Source of the DNA: Winslowiella iniecta
GTDB taxonomy: Bacteria > Pseudomonadota > Gammaproteobacteria > Enterobacterales > Enterobacteriaceae
Direction of reading: 5' to 3'
Length of the DNA: 33,704 nucleotides
NCBI RefSeq assembly: GCF_001267535.1
Contig: NZ_JRXE01000015.1
Span: forward strand, 7,150 to 40,853
This document shows, in pieces, positions 22,992 to 31,428 of the stretch. Both the position numbers and the translations under genes were made by a program. The notes under the pieces were generated by a model, which ran no database searches, was not told where the DNA came from, and was given only the letters and a program-made list of their open reading frames with translations. Each line of letters begins with the position of its first letter. Position 1 is the first letter of the stretch.

Positions 22992-24560
22992 ATGAAAAGT
23001 ATCGTTCCGTCAGTGATCGCCGTGGCGCTGGCCGCCTCATTTGCCGCTCAGGCGGCGACCCCGCCAGATACGCTGGTGATTGCCCAATCGATTGATGACG
23101 CCAGCAGCTTTGACCCGGCGCAGGGCTTTGAACTGACCTCAATGCAGGCGTTTACTAATATTTATCAGCGCCTGGTGCAGTCAGACCCACAGAATCCGGT
23201 CGATCTGAAACCGACGCTGGCGACCTCATGGCAGGCCGGTAGCGATAACCGCAGCCTGACCTTTGCACTGCGCGATGGCGCTAAATTTTCCACCGGCAAT
23301 CCGGTGCGTCCGGAAGATGTGATCTTCTCGCTGTCGCGCGTGGTGAAACTGAATCTCGACCCTTCATTTATCCTGACCCAGCTCGGCTGGAGCAAAGATA
23401 ATGTTGATGCTCAGCTGAAGAAGATTGATGACCAGCATGTGCAGGTCAGCTGGACGGCAGATGTCAGCCCGACTTTCGTGCTGAGCCTGCTCTCCGCGCC
23501 GGTTGCCTCAGTGGTTGATGAAAAAACCGTGATGGCCAATCAGCAGAAAAACGATCTGGGTAACCAGTGGCTGGGCAACCATTCCGCAGGCAGCGGCCCG
23601 TACCAGATTCGCAAATATATCCCGCATGAAGTGGTGCTGTTGACGGCGAATCCAGCATCTCCGGCGGGCGCACCCAAGCTGAAAAATATCCTGATTAAAA
23701 ACGTTCCGGAACCCGCGACGCGTCGTCTGCTGCTGGAACAGGGTGATGTGGATATTGCACGTAATCTGGGTGCCGATCAGATCGCCGCGTTAAAAGGCAA
23801 AGCGGGCGTTAAGCCGCTGGCAATCCCGTTTGCCTCGCTCTATTACATGCAGTTCAATATTGATGCCTCTCCGGCACTGAAAAACCCGGCGCTGTGGGAA
23901 GCGTCTCGCTACCTGTTCGACTATAAAGGCATTGCCGACGAACTGCTGAAAGGCCAGTTCAAAGTGCATCAGTCATTCCTGCCAGAAGGCTACCTCGGCG
24001 CACTGAACGACAACCCGTACAGCTACGATCCAGAAAAAGCCAAAGCGATTCTGCAAAAGGCCGGTCTGACCAACGTCCACTTTACGCTCTCCGTCAGTAA
24101 CCAGCCGCCGTATCTGGATATTGCCCAGGCATTGCAGGCCAGCTTTGCCAAAGGCGGCGTGAAGATTGAGCTGATTCCGGGCCTGAGCACCGAAGTCTCT
24201 ACCAGCGTCAAAGCGCATAAATATGAAGCCACGCTGAACGCCTGGGGCGCGGACTATTTCGATCCGAACACCAATGCTTCAGCCTTTGCTTATAACCCGG
24301 AAAATGGCAGCACCACGCTGGCATGGCGCTCAAACTGGCAGATTCCTGAGCTGAGCAAGCAGACACTGGCCGCCACTGCCGAAAGCGATCCGGCCAAACG
24401 TATTGAGCTGTACCAGAAGATGCAGCGCGAAATACAGAAAAATTCACCGTATGTCATTGGGTTGCAGGCGCGTAACCTGATTGCGCTTCGCGATAATCTT
24501 CAGGGTTATGTGCAGGGCATTAACCCGGATATGGTTTACTACAACCAGGTCAGTAAGTAA
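22992..24560 (+). CDS. ABC importer substrate-binding protein, SBP family 5
   Basis: A 522-residue periplasmic binding protein of the DppA/OppA family. It has a Sec signal (cleavage after AQA, near residue 21) and no lipobox. Family features are NIYQRLVQSDPQ, FALRDGAKFSTGNPVRPEDVIFSL across 90-113, then SAGSGPYQIRKY, RRLLLEQGDVDIA and the C-terminal NSPYVIGLQARN. It is the first gene of a five-gene operon and overlaps the permease ATG by one base (TAATG). It is a close paralogue of the binding protein at 28.8 kb. Substrate unknown. AAGGAAACGTC precedes the ATG. Confidence 0.92.
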   Translation: MKSIVPSVIAVALAASFAAQAATPPDTLVIAQSIDDASSFDPAQGFELTSMQAFTNIYQRLVQSDPQNPVDLKPTLATSWQAGSDNRSLTFALRDGAKFSTGNPVRPEDVIFSLSRVVKLNLDPSFILTQLGWSKDNVDAQLKKIDDQHVQVSWTADVSPTFVLSLLSAPVASVVDEKTVMANQQKNDLGNQWLGNHSAGSGPYQIRKYIPHEVVLLTANPASPAGAPKLKNILIKNVPEPATRRLLLEQGDVDIARNLGADQIAALKGKAGVKPLAIPFASLYYMQFNIDASPALKNPALWEASRYLFDYKGIADELLKGQFKVHQSFLPEGYLGALNDNPYSYDPEKAKAILQKAGLTNVHFTLSVSNQPPYLDIAQALQASFAKGGVKIELIPGLSTEVSTSVKAHKYEATLNAWGADYFDPNTNASAFAYNPENGSTTLAWRSNWQIPELSKQTLAATAESDPAKRIELYQKMQREIQKNSPYVIGLQARNLIALRDNLQGYVQGINPDMVYYNQVSK

Positions 24561-25612
24561 TGGCATTGACTTCAACAGAAGCCGGGTCCGCCCGGCGCTT
24601 CTGGCGCGGTAGCGGACGTATTGCCACCAGCCTGATTTCGTTACTGGTGACGCTGCTCGGTCTGCTGGCGTTTACCTTTATGTTGTCTCATCTGTCGCCG
24701 GTCGATCCGGTGTTGCAGATTGCCGGCGATCACGCCAGCGAATCGACCTACGCTCAGGTGCGCCACGATCTGGGGCTCGACCAGCCGGTGCTGATGCAGT
24801 TCTGGCATTATATTGAGCACCTGGCGCGCGGCGATATGGGGATCTCCCGTATTACTAATCAGCCGGTTGCCAGCGATCTGCTGCGCACCTTTCCTGCCAC
24901 CATTGAGCTGGCGACCTGTGCGATGATTTTTGGCGCCTTTTTTGGCATCTCGCTGGCGCTGCTGGCGGCCTGGAAACCGGGCAGTATCATCGATAACCTC
25001 GCGCGCATGATCTCGTTACTCGGCTATTCGGTACCGATTTTCTGGCTTGGCTTACTGGGCTTACTGCTGTTCTATGCGGTGTTGCACTGGTCAGCAGGTC
25101 CGGGGCGGCTGGATGATATCTATGTCTATACGCTGGAGCCGACCACCGGCTTTGTGCTGATTGACAGCTGGCTTTCTGGCGACCCGGAAATGTTCCGCAA
25201 TGCGATTGCTCACCTGTGGCTACCGGTGGTGGTACTGGGCATGCTGGCGATGGCGGGCATTACCCGTCTGCTGCGCGCCGCACTGCTGGAAGAGAGCAGC
25301 AAAGAGTATGTCACGCTGGCGCGGGCAAAAGGCGCCGGACGCGGACGCATTCTGCTGCTGCATATCTTCCCGAATGTCTCCGGCACGCTGATTACCGTGC
25401 TGGCACTCTCCTACGCTTCACTGCTGGAAGGCTCGGTACTGACCGAGACCGTCTTTGCCTGGCCGGGCGTTGGCCGCTATATGACCACCGCGCTGTTCGC
25501 CTCCGATGCTCCGGCGATCCTTGGCTCAACACTGCTGATTGGTAGCTGCTTTATTGTACTGAATACGCTGGCCGATGCGCTGACCTGGCTAACCGATCCG
25601 AGAACCCGATGA
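24560..25612 (+). CDS. ABC importer permease, OppB/DppB type
   Basis: A 350-residue permease with six predicted helices and an expanded periplasmic loop between LLFYAVLHW and the EAA region. OppB hallmarks are LGLDQPVLMQFWHYIEHLARGDMG, FPATIELATCAM, YVTLARAKGAGRGRI and VFAWPGVGRYMTTALF, then SDAPAILGSTLLIG. It forms the first half of the transmembrane channel with the next gene. It overlaps the binding-protein stop by one base and its own stop overlaps the next start by four (ATGA), so translation is coupled. Confidence 0.93.
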   Translation: MALTSTEAGSARRFWRGSGRIATSLISLLVTLLGLLAFTFMLSHLSPVDPVLQIAGDHASESTYAQVRHDLGLDQPVLMQFWHYIEHLARGDMGISRITNQPVASDLLRTFPATIELATCAMIFGAFFGISLALLAAWKPGSIIDNLARMISLLGYSVPIFWLGLLGLLLFYAVLHWSAGPGRLDDIYVYTLEPTTGFVLIDSWLSGDPEMFRNAIAHLWLPVVVLGMLAMAGITRLLRAALLEESSKEYVTLARAKGAGRGRILLLHIFPNVSGTLITVLALSYASLLEGSVLTETVFAWPGVGRYMTTALFASDAPAILGSTLLIGSCFIVLNTLADALTWLTDPRTR

Positions 25613-26469
25613 CGCAAAATTTAACTGATGCTGAAACTGTGGCACCGCGCCGCCATCGCCGCCGCCGGGTGACCACGCTGGCAATTGGTGGCACGCTGGT
25701 TGCCATCCTGCTGCTGGCCGCGCTGTTTGCGCCGTTACTGGCACCCTTTGATCCCAATGCCCAGCAGATGGCTGCACGCCTGATGCCGCCGTCGGCAGCC
25801 CACTGGCTGGGTACTGATGGCTTTGGCCGCGATCTGCTGTCGCGCGTGATTTATGGCACCCGTCCGACGCTGTTACTGGTGTCATTGATTCTGGTGCTGA
25901 CAATTCCGGTCGGGATGCTGGTCGGCATTGCCGCCGGTTATCTCGGTGGCTGGACTGAACGCGTGCTGATGCGCATTACCGATATCTTCCTGTCACTGCC
26001 TAACCTGGTGATTGCACTGGCGTTAGTCGCGATGCTTGGCCCTGGCCTGATGAATGGCGCACTGGCACTGGCGCTGACCAGCTGGCCGCCGTTTGCCCGT
26101 CAGGCACGGGCGGAAACGCTGGCGCTGCGCCGCAGCGATTATCTGGCCGCTGCGCGGATGCAGGGCATTACCGGCCTGCGCCTGATGTTTGGTCATATTC
26201 TGCCGCTGTGTATGCCAAGTGCGGTGGTGCGTGCCGCGCTGAGCCTGGGCGGGATTATTCTGGCGGCGGCTGGCCTCGGCTTCCTCGGCATGGGTGTGCA
26301 ACCGCCGACCGCCGAATGGGGTTCGATGGTCGCCGAAGGCAGTAAAGTGATTTTCGACCAGTGGTGGGTCGCTGCCGCACCCGGTGGCGCGATTCTGTTC
26401 GCCAGCCTGGCTTTTAACCTGACAGGCGACGGCCTGCGTGACCGACTGGATACCCGCAATGCCAACTGA
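25609..26469 (+). CDS. ABC importer permease, OppC/DppC type
   Basis: A 286-residue permease with about six helices. The OppC hallmark LGTDGFGRDLLSRVIYGTRP lies after the first helix, and the conserved EAA loop in YLAAARMQGITGLRLMFGHILP is followed by GLGFLGMGVQPPTAEWGSMV. Together with the OppB-type protein it makes the pore. The start ATG overlaps the previous stop (ATGA), and its end overlaps the next ATPase start by 11 bp. Confidence 0.93.
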   Translation: MTQNLTDAETVAPRRHRRRRVTTLAIGGTLVAILLLAALFAPLLAPFDPNAQQMAARLMPPSAAHWLGTDGFGRDLLSRVIYGTRPTLLLVSLILVLTIPVGMLVGIAAGYLGGWTERVLMRITDIFLSLPNLVIALALVAMLGPGLMNGALALALTSWPPFARQARAETLALRRSDYLAAARMQGITGLRLMFGHILPLCMPSAVVRAALSLGGIILAAAGLGFLGMGVQPPTAEWGSMVAEGSKVIFDQWWVAAAPGGAILFASLAFNLTGDGLRDRLDTRNAN

Positions 26470-27307
26470 TACTTCTCCACTGATAGTCGCCGACCGGCTC
26501 AACATTTCACTGGATGATGGCACGACGCTGGTGAATAACCTGTCATTTTCCCTTGGACGCGAGCGCGTGGCACTGGTCGGCGAGTCCGGCTCGGGTAAAT
26601 CCCTGACCGCCCGTTCGCTGATGGGCCTGCTCTCCCCTTCGCTGCATATTCAGGCGCGCACGCTAACGGTTGCCGGTGAAAATGCGCTGACCCTGAGTGA
26701 GCGCCGCTGGAGCCAGCTACGCGGCAATAACCTGGCGATGGTGATGCAGGATCCAAAATATGCGTTGAACCCCACCCGCACCATTGGCTGGCAGGTCGAG
26801 GAGCCGCTTAAATTGCATCACTCCTTCAGCCGTGCCGAACGCCGTGAAAAGGTCTGCGACATGTTGGACGCCGTTGGTCTGCCGCAGCCAGCGCAGCTGA
26901 TAGATCGCTATCCGCATCAGCTCTCCGGCGGGATGGGGCAGCGCGTCATGCTGGCCATCGCACTGATTGCCGATCCGCAATTTCTGATTGCCGATGAACC
27001 GACTTCGGCACTCGATCACGCCATGCGCGATCAGGTGCTGGCGCTGATTCGTCGGCTGGTAGAGCAACGTAATATGGGCTTGCTGTTAATCAGCCACGAC
27101 CTGCAACAGGTGGCCGAACACTGTGACCGGGTAATGGTGATGTATAAGGGAGAAGTGCTGGATACGCTGCCAGCCGCAGAGTTGCCGCGCGCCACTCACC
27201 CTTACACCCGCACGCTGTGGTCATGCCGCCCGAGTAAAGCAACCCACGGTCAGCCGCTGCCGGTTCTGGATCGCGCGGCACTGGAGGCACATCGTGAGCA
27301 TGATTGA
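26459..27307 (+). CDS. ABC importer ATPase, DppD type
   Basis: A 282-residue ABC ATPase. Walker A GESGSGKS is at residues 41-48, signature LSGGMGQRV, Walker B FLIADEPTSALD, then switch LISHD. The ATG at 26459 (MPTDTSPL) is preferred over a GTG at 26438 because it gives the family N-terminus; it overlaps the upstream permease. The last 14 bases overlap the next gene. The length is shorter than full OppD, but the C-terminus still ends with a typical THPYTRTLWSCRP segment. Confidence 0.92.
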   Translation: MPTDTSPLIVADRLNISLDDGTTLVNNLSFSLGRERVALVGESGSGKSLTARSLMGLLSPSLHIQARTLTVAGENALTLSERRWSQLRGNNLAMVMQDPKYALNPTRTIGWQVEEPLKLHHSFSRAERREKVCDMLDAVGLPQPAQLIDRYPHQLSGGMGQRVMLAIALIADPQFLIADEPTSALDHAMRDQVLALIRRLVEQRNMGLLLISHDLQQVAEHCDRVMVMYKGEVLDTLPAAELPRATHPYTRTLWSCRPSKATHGQPLPVLDRAALEAHREHD

Positions 27308-27965
27308 TCTGCAACAACTCAGCGTGGCGCATCGTCAGGGCTACGATCTGCGCACCGTGGTGCATGATGTGTCACTGTCGATTAACGCCGGTGAGTGTTT
27401 TGGTCTGGTCGGCCCTTCCGGCTGCGGTAAGTCATCGCTGCTGTGGGTAATGGCCGGGCTGAATCCGCACTGGAGCGGCAGCATGCAGCTGGCGGGGCAT
27501 CAGGCCGAAGCGGGCAAAGCCTTTACCGGTGATTTACGCCGCGAGGTGCAAATGGTGTTTCAGGATCCTTATGCCTCTCTGCATCCGCGTCACCGCCTGC
27601 GCCGCACGCTGGCCGAGCCGCTCAAGTTGCTGAAGGTGAAGGATATTGACGATCGCATCAGTCAGGGCTTTCGCCATGTTGGTCTTGACCCGGCGATGGC
27701 CGACCGCTTTCCGCATCAGCTCTCGGGCGGGCAGCGCCAGCGCGTGGCCATTGTGCGTGCGCTGCTGTTAGAACCGAAGGTATTACTGCTGGATGAGCCG
27801 ACCTCGGCGCTGGATATGTCGGTACAGGCCGAGATTCTTAATCTGCTGAACGATCTGAAACGCCAGGATAATCTGACCATGGTACTGGTCAGCCACGATC
27901 CTGATGTAATTGATCATATGTGCGATCGCGCTGCCCATATGGCTAATGGGCGTATCGTCAGGTAA
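27294..27965 (+). CDS. ABC importer ATPase, DppF type, short
   Basis: A 223-residue ABC ATPase. Walker A GPSGCGKS is at residues 40-47, signature LSGGQRQRVA, Walker B VLLLDEPTSALD and switch LVSHD are all present, so catalysis should be intact. It lacks the usual C-terminal oligopeptide/dipeptide extension (about 40 residues shorter than most DppF). The GTG at 27294 fits GGAGG at 27283-27287 with six bases spacing and is preferred to the ATG at 27300. Last gene of the operon; REP palindromes start 19 bp after the stop. Confidence 0.9.
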   Translation: MSMIDLQQLSVAHRQGYDLRTVVHDVSLSINAGECFGLVGPSGCGKSSLLWVMAGLNPHWSGSMQLAGHQAEAGKAFTGDLRREVQMVFQDPYASLHPRHRLRRTLAEPLKLLKVKDIDDRISQGFRHVGLDPAMADRFPHQLSGGQRQRVAIVRALLLEPKVLLLDEPTSALDMSVQAEILNLLNDLKRQDNLTMVLVSHDPDVIDHMCDRAAHMANGRIVR

Positions 27966-27983
27966 CCGGTAGAGGTTATCAAC

Positions 27984-28092
27984 GCGGGCGGCAAAACGCC
28001 GCCCCTACGGCTGGTGTATATCATCAATACGGGCGGCGAAAACGCCGCCCCTACAGGATTTTTATCGTAGGGGCGGCGTTCTCGCCGCCCGT
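27984..28092. repeat. REP cluster (three elements, BIME-like)
   Basis: Three REP palindromes follow the ABC operon. REP-1 (27984-28008) has GGGCGGC/GCCGCCC around AAAAC. REP-2 (28029-28054) has GGGCGGCG-aaaa-CGCCGCCC. REP-3 (28067-28092) is the same unit in opposite orientation, loop TTCT. Each keeps a GTAG foot (CTAC at 28005-28008 and 28051-28054; GTAG at 28067-28070), the tetranucleotide that RAYT enzymes recognise next to a REP hairpin. REP-2 and REP-3 face each other, a BIME layout. Confidence 0.9.
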
Positions 28093-28187
28093 CTCACCGA
28101 TTTTCTTCGAGGCATCCCGAAACGCTTGTCACCATCTGTTTCTGAACTCTCCACACCTCGATAATATCGTCGCCGGAGGGACACACC

Positions 28188-28637
28188 ATGAAAACACGCC
28201 AATCCCCACGACTGAAACACTATAACTACGCGCAGGCTGGTGCTTATTTCATCACCCTTGTCGCACACCAGCGCAAACCGCTATTGGGTGAGATTCTTGC
28301 CGGAGAACTGATTCCCGCTCCACTGGCCGAGCTGGCCTTTCAGCACTGGCACCAACTCCCACGACGACACAGCACCTTATCGCTGGATGAAATGGTAATG
28401 ATGCCTAATCATCTGCATGGCATCCTCTGGCTCAGTGGCGATAACTCCCATCAACTGATGAAAATCATCAATAATTATAAAGCCGGTGTAACACGCGAAT
28501 TCAGACCTCCCGCGACCATCTGGCAGCGCGGATTCTATGATCGCGTTATTCTTGATGAAACAGAACTCAATACGATTCGTCATTACATTAAAGATAATCC
28601 GCTGCGCTGGCATGGGGACCGGCTGAATTATCGATAA
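28188..28637 (+). CDS. REP-associated tyrosine transposase (RAYT)
   Basis: A 149-residue IS200/IS605-like Y1 transposase of the RAYT group. The HUH metal-binding pair is His75-Leu-His77 in MPNHLHG, and the nucleophilic tyrosine is Tyr97 in NNYKAGVTR. The RAYT C-terminal pattern WQRGFYDRVI ... IRHYIKDNPLRW is intact. Known RAYTs bind and cleave single-stranded REP DNA beside a GTAG foot; REP-1 to REP-3 next door carry that foot. The start ATG follows CGGAGGGACACACC. No terminal inverted repeats of a classical IS are seen; flanking sequence is REPs. All catalytic residues are present, so activity is possible. Confidence 0.92.
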   Translation: MKTRQSPRLKHYNYAQAGAYFITLVAHQRKPLLGEILAGELIPAPLAELAFQHWHQLPRRHSTLSLDEMVMMPNHLHGILWLSGDNSHQLMKIINNYKAGVTREFRPPATIWQRGFYDRVILDETELNTIRHYIKDNPLRWHGDRLNYR

Positions 28638-28660
28638 CGCCGCCTCAATATCCGGCATCC

Positions 28661-28692
28661 ATCATCAATACGGGCGGCGTTTTCGCCGACCG
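28661..28692. repeat. Degenerate REP flanking the RAYT gene
   Basis: CGGGCGGCG-tttt-CGCCGaCCG at 28671-28692 is a REP stem with one mismatched pair and no GTAG foot. The 19 bases from 28661 (ATCATCAATACGGGCGGCG) are identical to 28020-28038 in REP-2, forming a direct repeat on the two sides of the RAYT gene. A partial core (AACGCCGCC at 28636-28644) lies between. Confidence 0.8.
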
Positions 28693-28758
28693 TGCTAACC
28701 CGTTGATATTTCTATATCATTATTTCAGAAAACCATAGCATAAAGGCGTATTTCCCAC

Positions 28759-28791
28759 GGAGATATTGCAGCATATAGTCCAGATATCTCC
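28759..28791 (+). promoter_or_regulatory. Inverted repeat in the leader of the second binding-protein gene
   Basis: GGAGATAT (28759-28766) pairs exactly with ATATCTCC (28784-28791) around a 17-nt spacer, ending 17 bp before the start codon and just before the AGGA ribosome site. It could be an operator or an RNA hairpin affecting translation start. Confidence 0.45.
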
Positions 28792-28808
28792 CCTTTCAGG
28801 ATCGCCAG

Positions 28809-30383
28809 ATGCGTAAACTCTTATCCGTTGCTATTGCCAGTGTCTTAACATTTTCCGCAGCCGCCCACGCCGCGACGCCGGCCGATACCTTAGTGGTGGC
28901 GATCCCGCTTGATGGCATTATCAGCTTCGATCCGGCTGAGAGTTTCGAAACCGTCAGTACCAGCAGCCTGATCGATGTTTATCAGGGCTTAGTCGCTTCC
29001 GGTCGTGACGATCCCCGTAAACTGGTGCCGGAACTGGCTACCGCCTGGCAGCCCGGTAGCAGTGAGCACAGCCTGGTGTTTACCCTGAAACCCGGCACAA
29101 AATTCGCCAGCGGCAATGCGCTGACCGCCGATGATGTGATTTATTCCTTCACCCGCGCCGTGAAGCTGAACAAGACCCCGTCGTTTATCCTCGGCGAATT
29201 AGGCTGGACCGCAGACAACATTGATGCCCAGTTTACCCGCATCAGCGATGATAAGCTGGAGCTGCGCTGGGTATCGCCTATTGGCAGCGACCTGGCTTTA
29301 CGTCTGCTCTCCGCGCCGGTCGCCTCGGTTATCGACAGCAAAGTGGCGCAGCAGCACGCCAGCAATAATGATTATGGTAATGGCTGGCTGCGCACCCATT
29401 CTGCCGGCAGCGCCGCCTTTACCATCAAGAATTATGTGCCGCAACAGGCGCTGGTGCTGGAGCAAAACCCGCAAGCCCAGCCAGCACCGAAACTAAAACG
29501 GGTGATCCTGAAAGGCGTCGCCGATGCCGGCTCGCGCCGCTTACTGCTGGAACAGGGTGATGTCGATGTGGCGTACGAACTCGGTGCCGATCAGTTTGAT
29601 GCGATTAAAAATAAGCCCGGAATCAAGGTCGCGAACTTCCCGTCCAGCCTGATTTATTACCTCGGCTTTAACACCCAGGACAAACAACAACCGGCGCTGG
29701 GTAATCCGGCTTTATGGCAGGCCGCACGCTGGCTGGTGGATTACGACAGCTTGTCGAATCAGCTGCTGAAAGGTCAGTTTCAGGTGCATCAGTCGTTTCT
29801 GCCACGGGGCTTCGACGGCGCACTGACCGATAAACCGTTTAAGCTGGATGTCGCCAAAGCGAAGCAGATCCTGCAACAAGGCGGCATCAAACCCGGGACG
29901 CGTTTTTCCCTGACCATCGTGAATCAGCCGCCGTATACCGATGTGGCGCAGGCGCTCCAGGCCAGCTTTGCCAAAGCCGATATCGATATCCAGATTCAGC
30001 CGGTCGCGGAATCCGAGCTGTGGGGCAAAATGCGCGGTCGCAATTTCCAGTCGATCTTTATCTACTGGGGTGCCGACTATGTTGACCCGAATACCAATGC
30101 CAGCACCTTTGCTTATAACGTGCCGGACGGGCCGAAAACCCTCGCATGGCGCGTCGGCTGGGAGATCCCGAAACTGAGCGCGCAAACCCGCGCGGCGGCG
30201 GCAGAGAGTGATGTGCAAAAACGCCAGGCGCTGTATGGCGAATTGCAGAAAGAGATCCAGCAGAATTCGCCGTATGTGGTGACGTTACAGGGGCAGAAGC
30301 TGGTCGGGCTGCGCGATAATGTGCAAGGCGCGAAGCAAGGGATTGGCACCAGTATGCTTTATTACGATCAGGTCAGTAAATAA
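28809..30383 (+). CDS. Orphan ABC substrate-binding protein, paralogue of the 22.99-kb gene
   Basis: A 524-residue periplasmic SBP family 5 protein with a Sec signal (cleavage after AHA, residue 21). It shares many identical runs with the product of the first binding-protein gene: RRLLLEQGDVD, LLKGQF, VHQSFLP, NQPPY, AQALQASFAK, WGADY and a QVSK end. It has no permease or ATPase of its own, and lies 844 bp after the five-gene importer, with the REP/RAYT unit between. It probably feeds the same importer with a different ligand; this is inference. AGGATCGCC precedes the ATG. Confidence 0.92.
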   Translation: MRKLLSVAIASVLTFSAAAHAATPADTLVVAIPLDGIISFDPAESFETVSTSSLIDVYQGLVASGRDDPRKLVPELATAWQPGSSEHSLVFTLKPGTKFASGNALTADDVIYSFTRAVKLNKTPSFILGELGWTADNIDAQFTRISDDKLELRWVSPIGSDLALRLLSAPVASVIDSKVAQQHASNNDYGNGWLRTHSAGSAAFTIKNYVPQQALVLEQNPQAQPAPKLKRVILKGVADAGSRRLLLEQGDVDVAYELGADQFDAIKNKPGIKVANFPSSLIYYLGFNTQDKQQPALGNPALWQAARWLVDYDSLSNQLLKGQFQVHQSFLPRGFDGALTDKPFKLDVAKAKQILQQGGIKPGTRFSLTIVNQPPYTDVAQALQASFAKADIDIQIQPVAESELWGKMRGRNFQSIFIYWGADYVDPNTNASTFAYNVPDGPKTLAWRVGWEIPKLSAQTRAAAAESDVQKRQALYGELQKEIQQNSPYVVTLQGQKLVGLRDNVQGAKQGIGTSMLYYDQVSK

Positions 30384-30398
30384 CTGAGGTTAGCCCCG

Positions 30399-31247
30399 CT
30401 AAACGCCATTGTCTTGATGGCGTTTGCGGTATTTCAGCGGCGTGTCCCCAATCATCTTTTTAAAACAGGTAATAAAATAGGAGGTATCGGCAAATCCGGT
30501 TTTCTCCGCGATAACGTCTACCGCCAGCTCATCCGCACGCAAATATTCACAGGCCTGCCGCACGCGGCGCGTCAACAAATATTCGTGAATTAATCCGCCG
30601 GTTTCCTGTTTAAAAGTGCGCGAAACATAACTGCGCGACAGCGACAGCGAAGCAGCCAGCGCGGCCAGACTGAATTTCTCCCTGTAATGCTCTTCAATCC
30701 ACTGCATCACCCGCGTCGAAATGCTGTCATCAATCTGTTCACTGTTTTCTGTCCGCTGCGGAAAGAAATTCAGCAGCTGTAACATCAGGCAGGCGCTGTC
30801 AGATAAATTAAACTGCTGGCTGTCAAAAATGCGCTGATAAACCGTGAACAGCTGCTCAAGCCCGGTCTGATATTCACTTAAATCATACACCGACGCGACA
30901 CTCGATTTATGGCAAAGCCGTTGCAGACTGGCGCGCTGATGGGGAAAGTCGCGCAGAAAATTAACTAAGGCCGCGTTATCGAGGTGAATAATGGTACGGC
31001 GATAGTTATCACTGTAGCGTTCATCAACCATCACTTTATGCAGCTTAAACGGCGGAAAGATAAATACCCGCCCCGGCCTTAAAGTATATTGCTGATTGTC
31101 CACGATGATGATGCCGTAACCCTGCTCAATCACCAGAATTTCCAGGCACTGATGCCAGTGGTGATAGCGAACCGTATTGGCAAAACGTCGGGTAAAGGAG
31201 ATTGCGCGATCCGTTAATGAAATAAGCTCAATGGTTTCGATTGCCAT
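30399..31247 (-). CDS. AraC-family transcriptional regulator
   Basis: A 282-residue AraC/XylS regulator: an N-terminal cupin-like sensor (HHWHQCLEILVIEQGYGIIIVD near residues 30-51, split here for length, then FIFPPFKLHKVM) and a C-terminal double helix-turn-helix (FSLAALAASLSLSRSYVSRTF, then VIAEKTGFADTSYFITCFKK with the family ending PLKYRK). Such proteins sense sugars or related ligands and activate nearby operons. ATG at 31247 is chosen (TGGAACAG upstream) over a TTG at 31268. It is divergent from the DUF2264 gene and likely controls it and the symporter. Confidence 0.91.
   Translation of the reverse strand: MAIETIELISLTDRAISFTRRFANTVRYHHWHQCLEILVIEQGYGIIIVDNQQYTLRPGRVFIFPPFKLHKVMVDERYSDNYRRTIIHLDNAALVNFLRDFPHQRASLQRLCHKSSVASVYDLSEYQTGLEQLFTVYQRIFDSQQFNLSDSACLMLQLLNFFPQRTENSEQIDDSISTRVMQWIEEHYREKFSLAALAASLSLSRSYVSRTFKQETGGLIHEYLLTRRVRQACEYLRADELAVDVIAEKTGFADTSYFITCFKKMIGDTPLKYRKRHQDNGV
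30401..30425 (+). terminator. Hairpin after the orphan binding-protein gene
   Basis: AAACGCCAT (30401-30409) pairs with ATGGCGTTT (30417-30425) around TGTCTTG, 17 bp after the stop. It overlaps the last codons of the convergent AraC gene, so it would terminate on the + strand inside the other gene's 3' end. Confidence 0.65.
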
Positions 31248-31351
31248 GCTGTTCCACCAGGTCAACAATTTACTATTTTTGATTCTCTTCAGGTTAACTT
31301 AAACCACCGTTTTAAATTTTTATAAACATAATTTTTATTCCCTTCATTTTT

Positions 31352-31367
31352 TGTGATAGCGCTAACA
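31352..31367. promoter_or_regulatory. CRP- or LacI-like operator in the divergent AraC/DUF2264 region
   Basis: TGTGATAGCGCTAACA matches the CRP consensus TGTGA-N6-TCACA at 9 of 10 fixed positions. Its centre TAGCGCTA is also a classic LacI/GalR-family operator core (TGATAGCGCTAACA, symmetric apart from one base pair). It lies 62 bp before the DUF2264 start. CRP activation of a carbohydrate operon is plausible; a LacI-type regulator cannot be excluded. Confidence 0.6.
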
Positions 31368-31428
31368 CTGTTACCGCCCCGCTGCCGACTACTCTTGCTC
31401 ACCACAACATCGCCACTGAGGTTGAGAA

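Noticed and set aside
27984-28092. CRISPR array
   Set aside because: The repeats are palindromic REP units in alternating orientation with unequal gaps and no spacers, and no cas genes are in the window.
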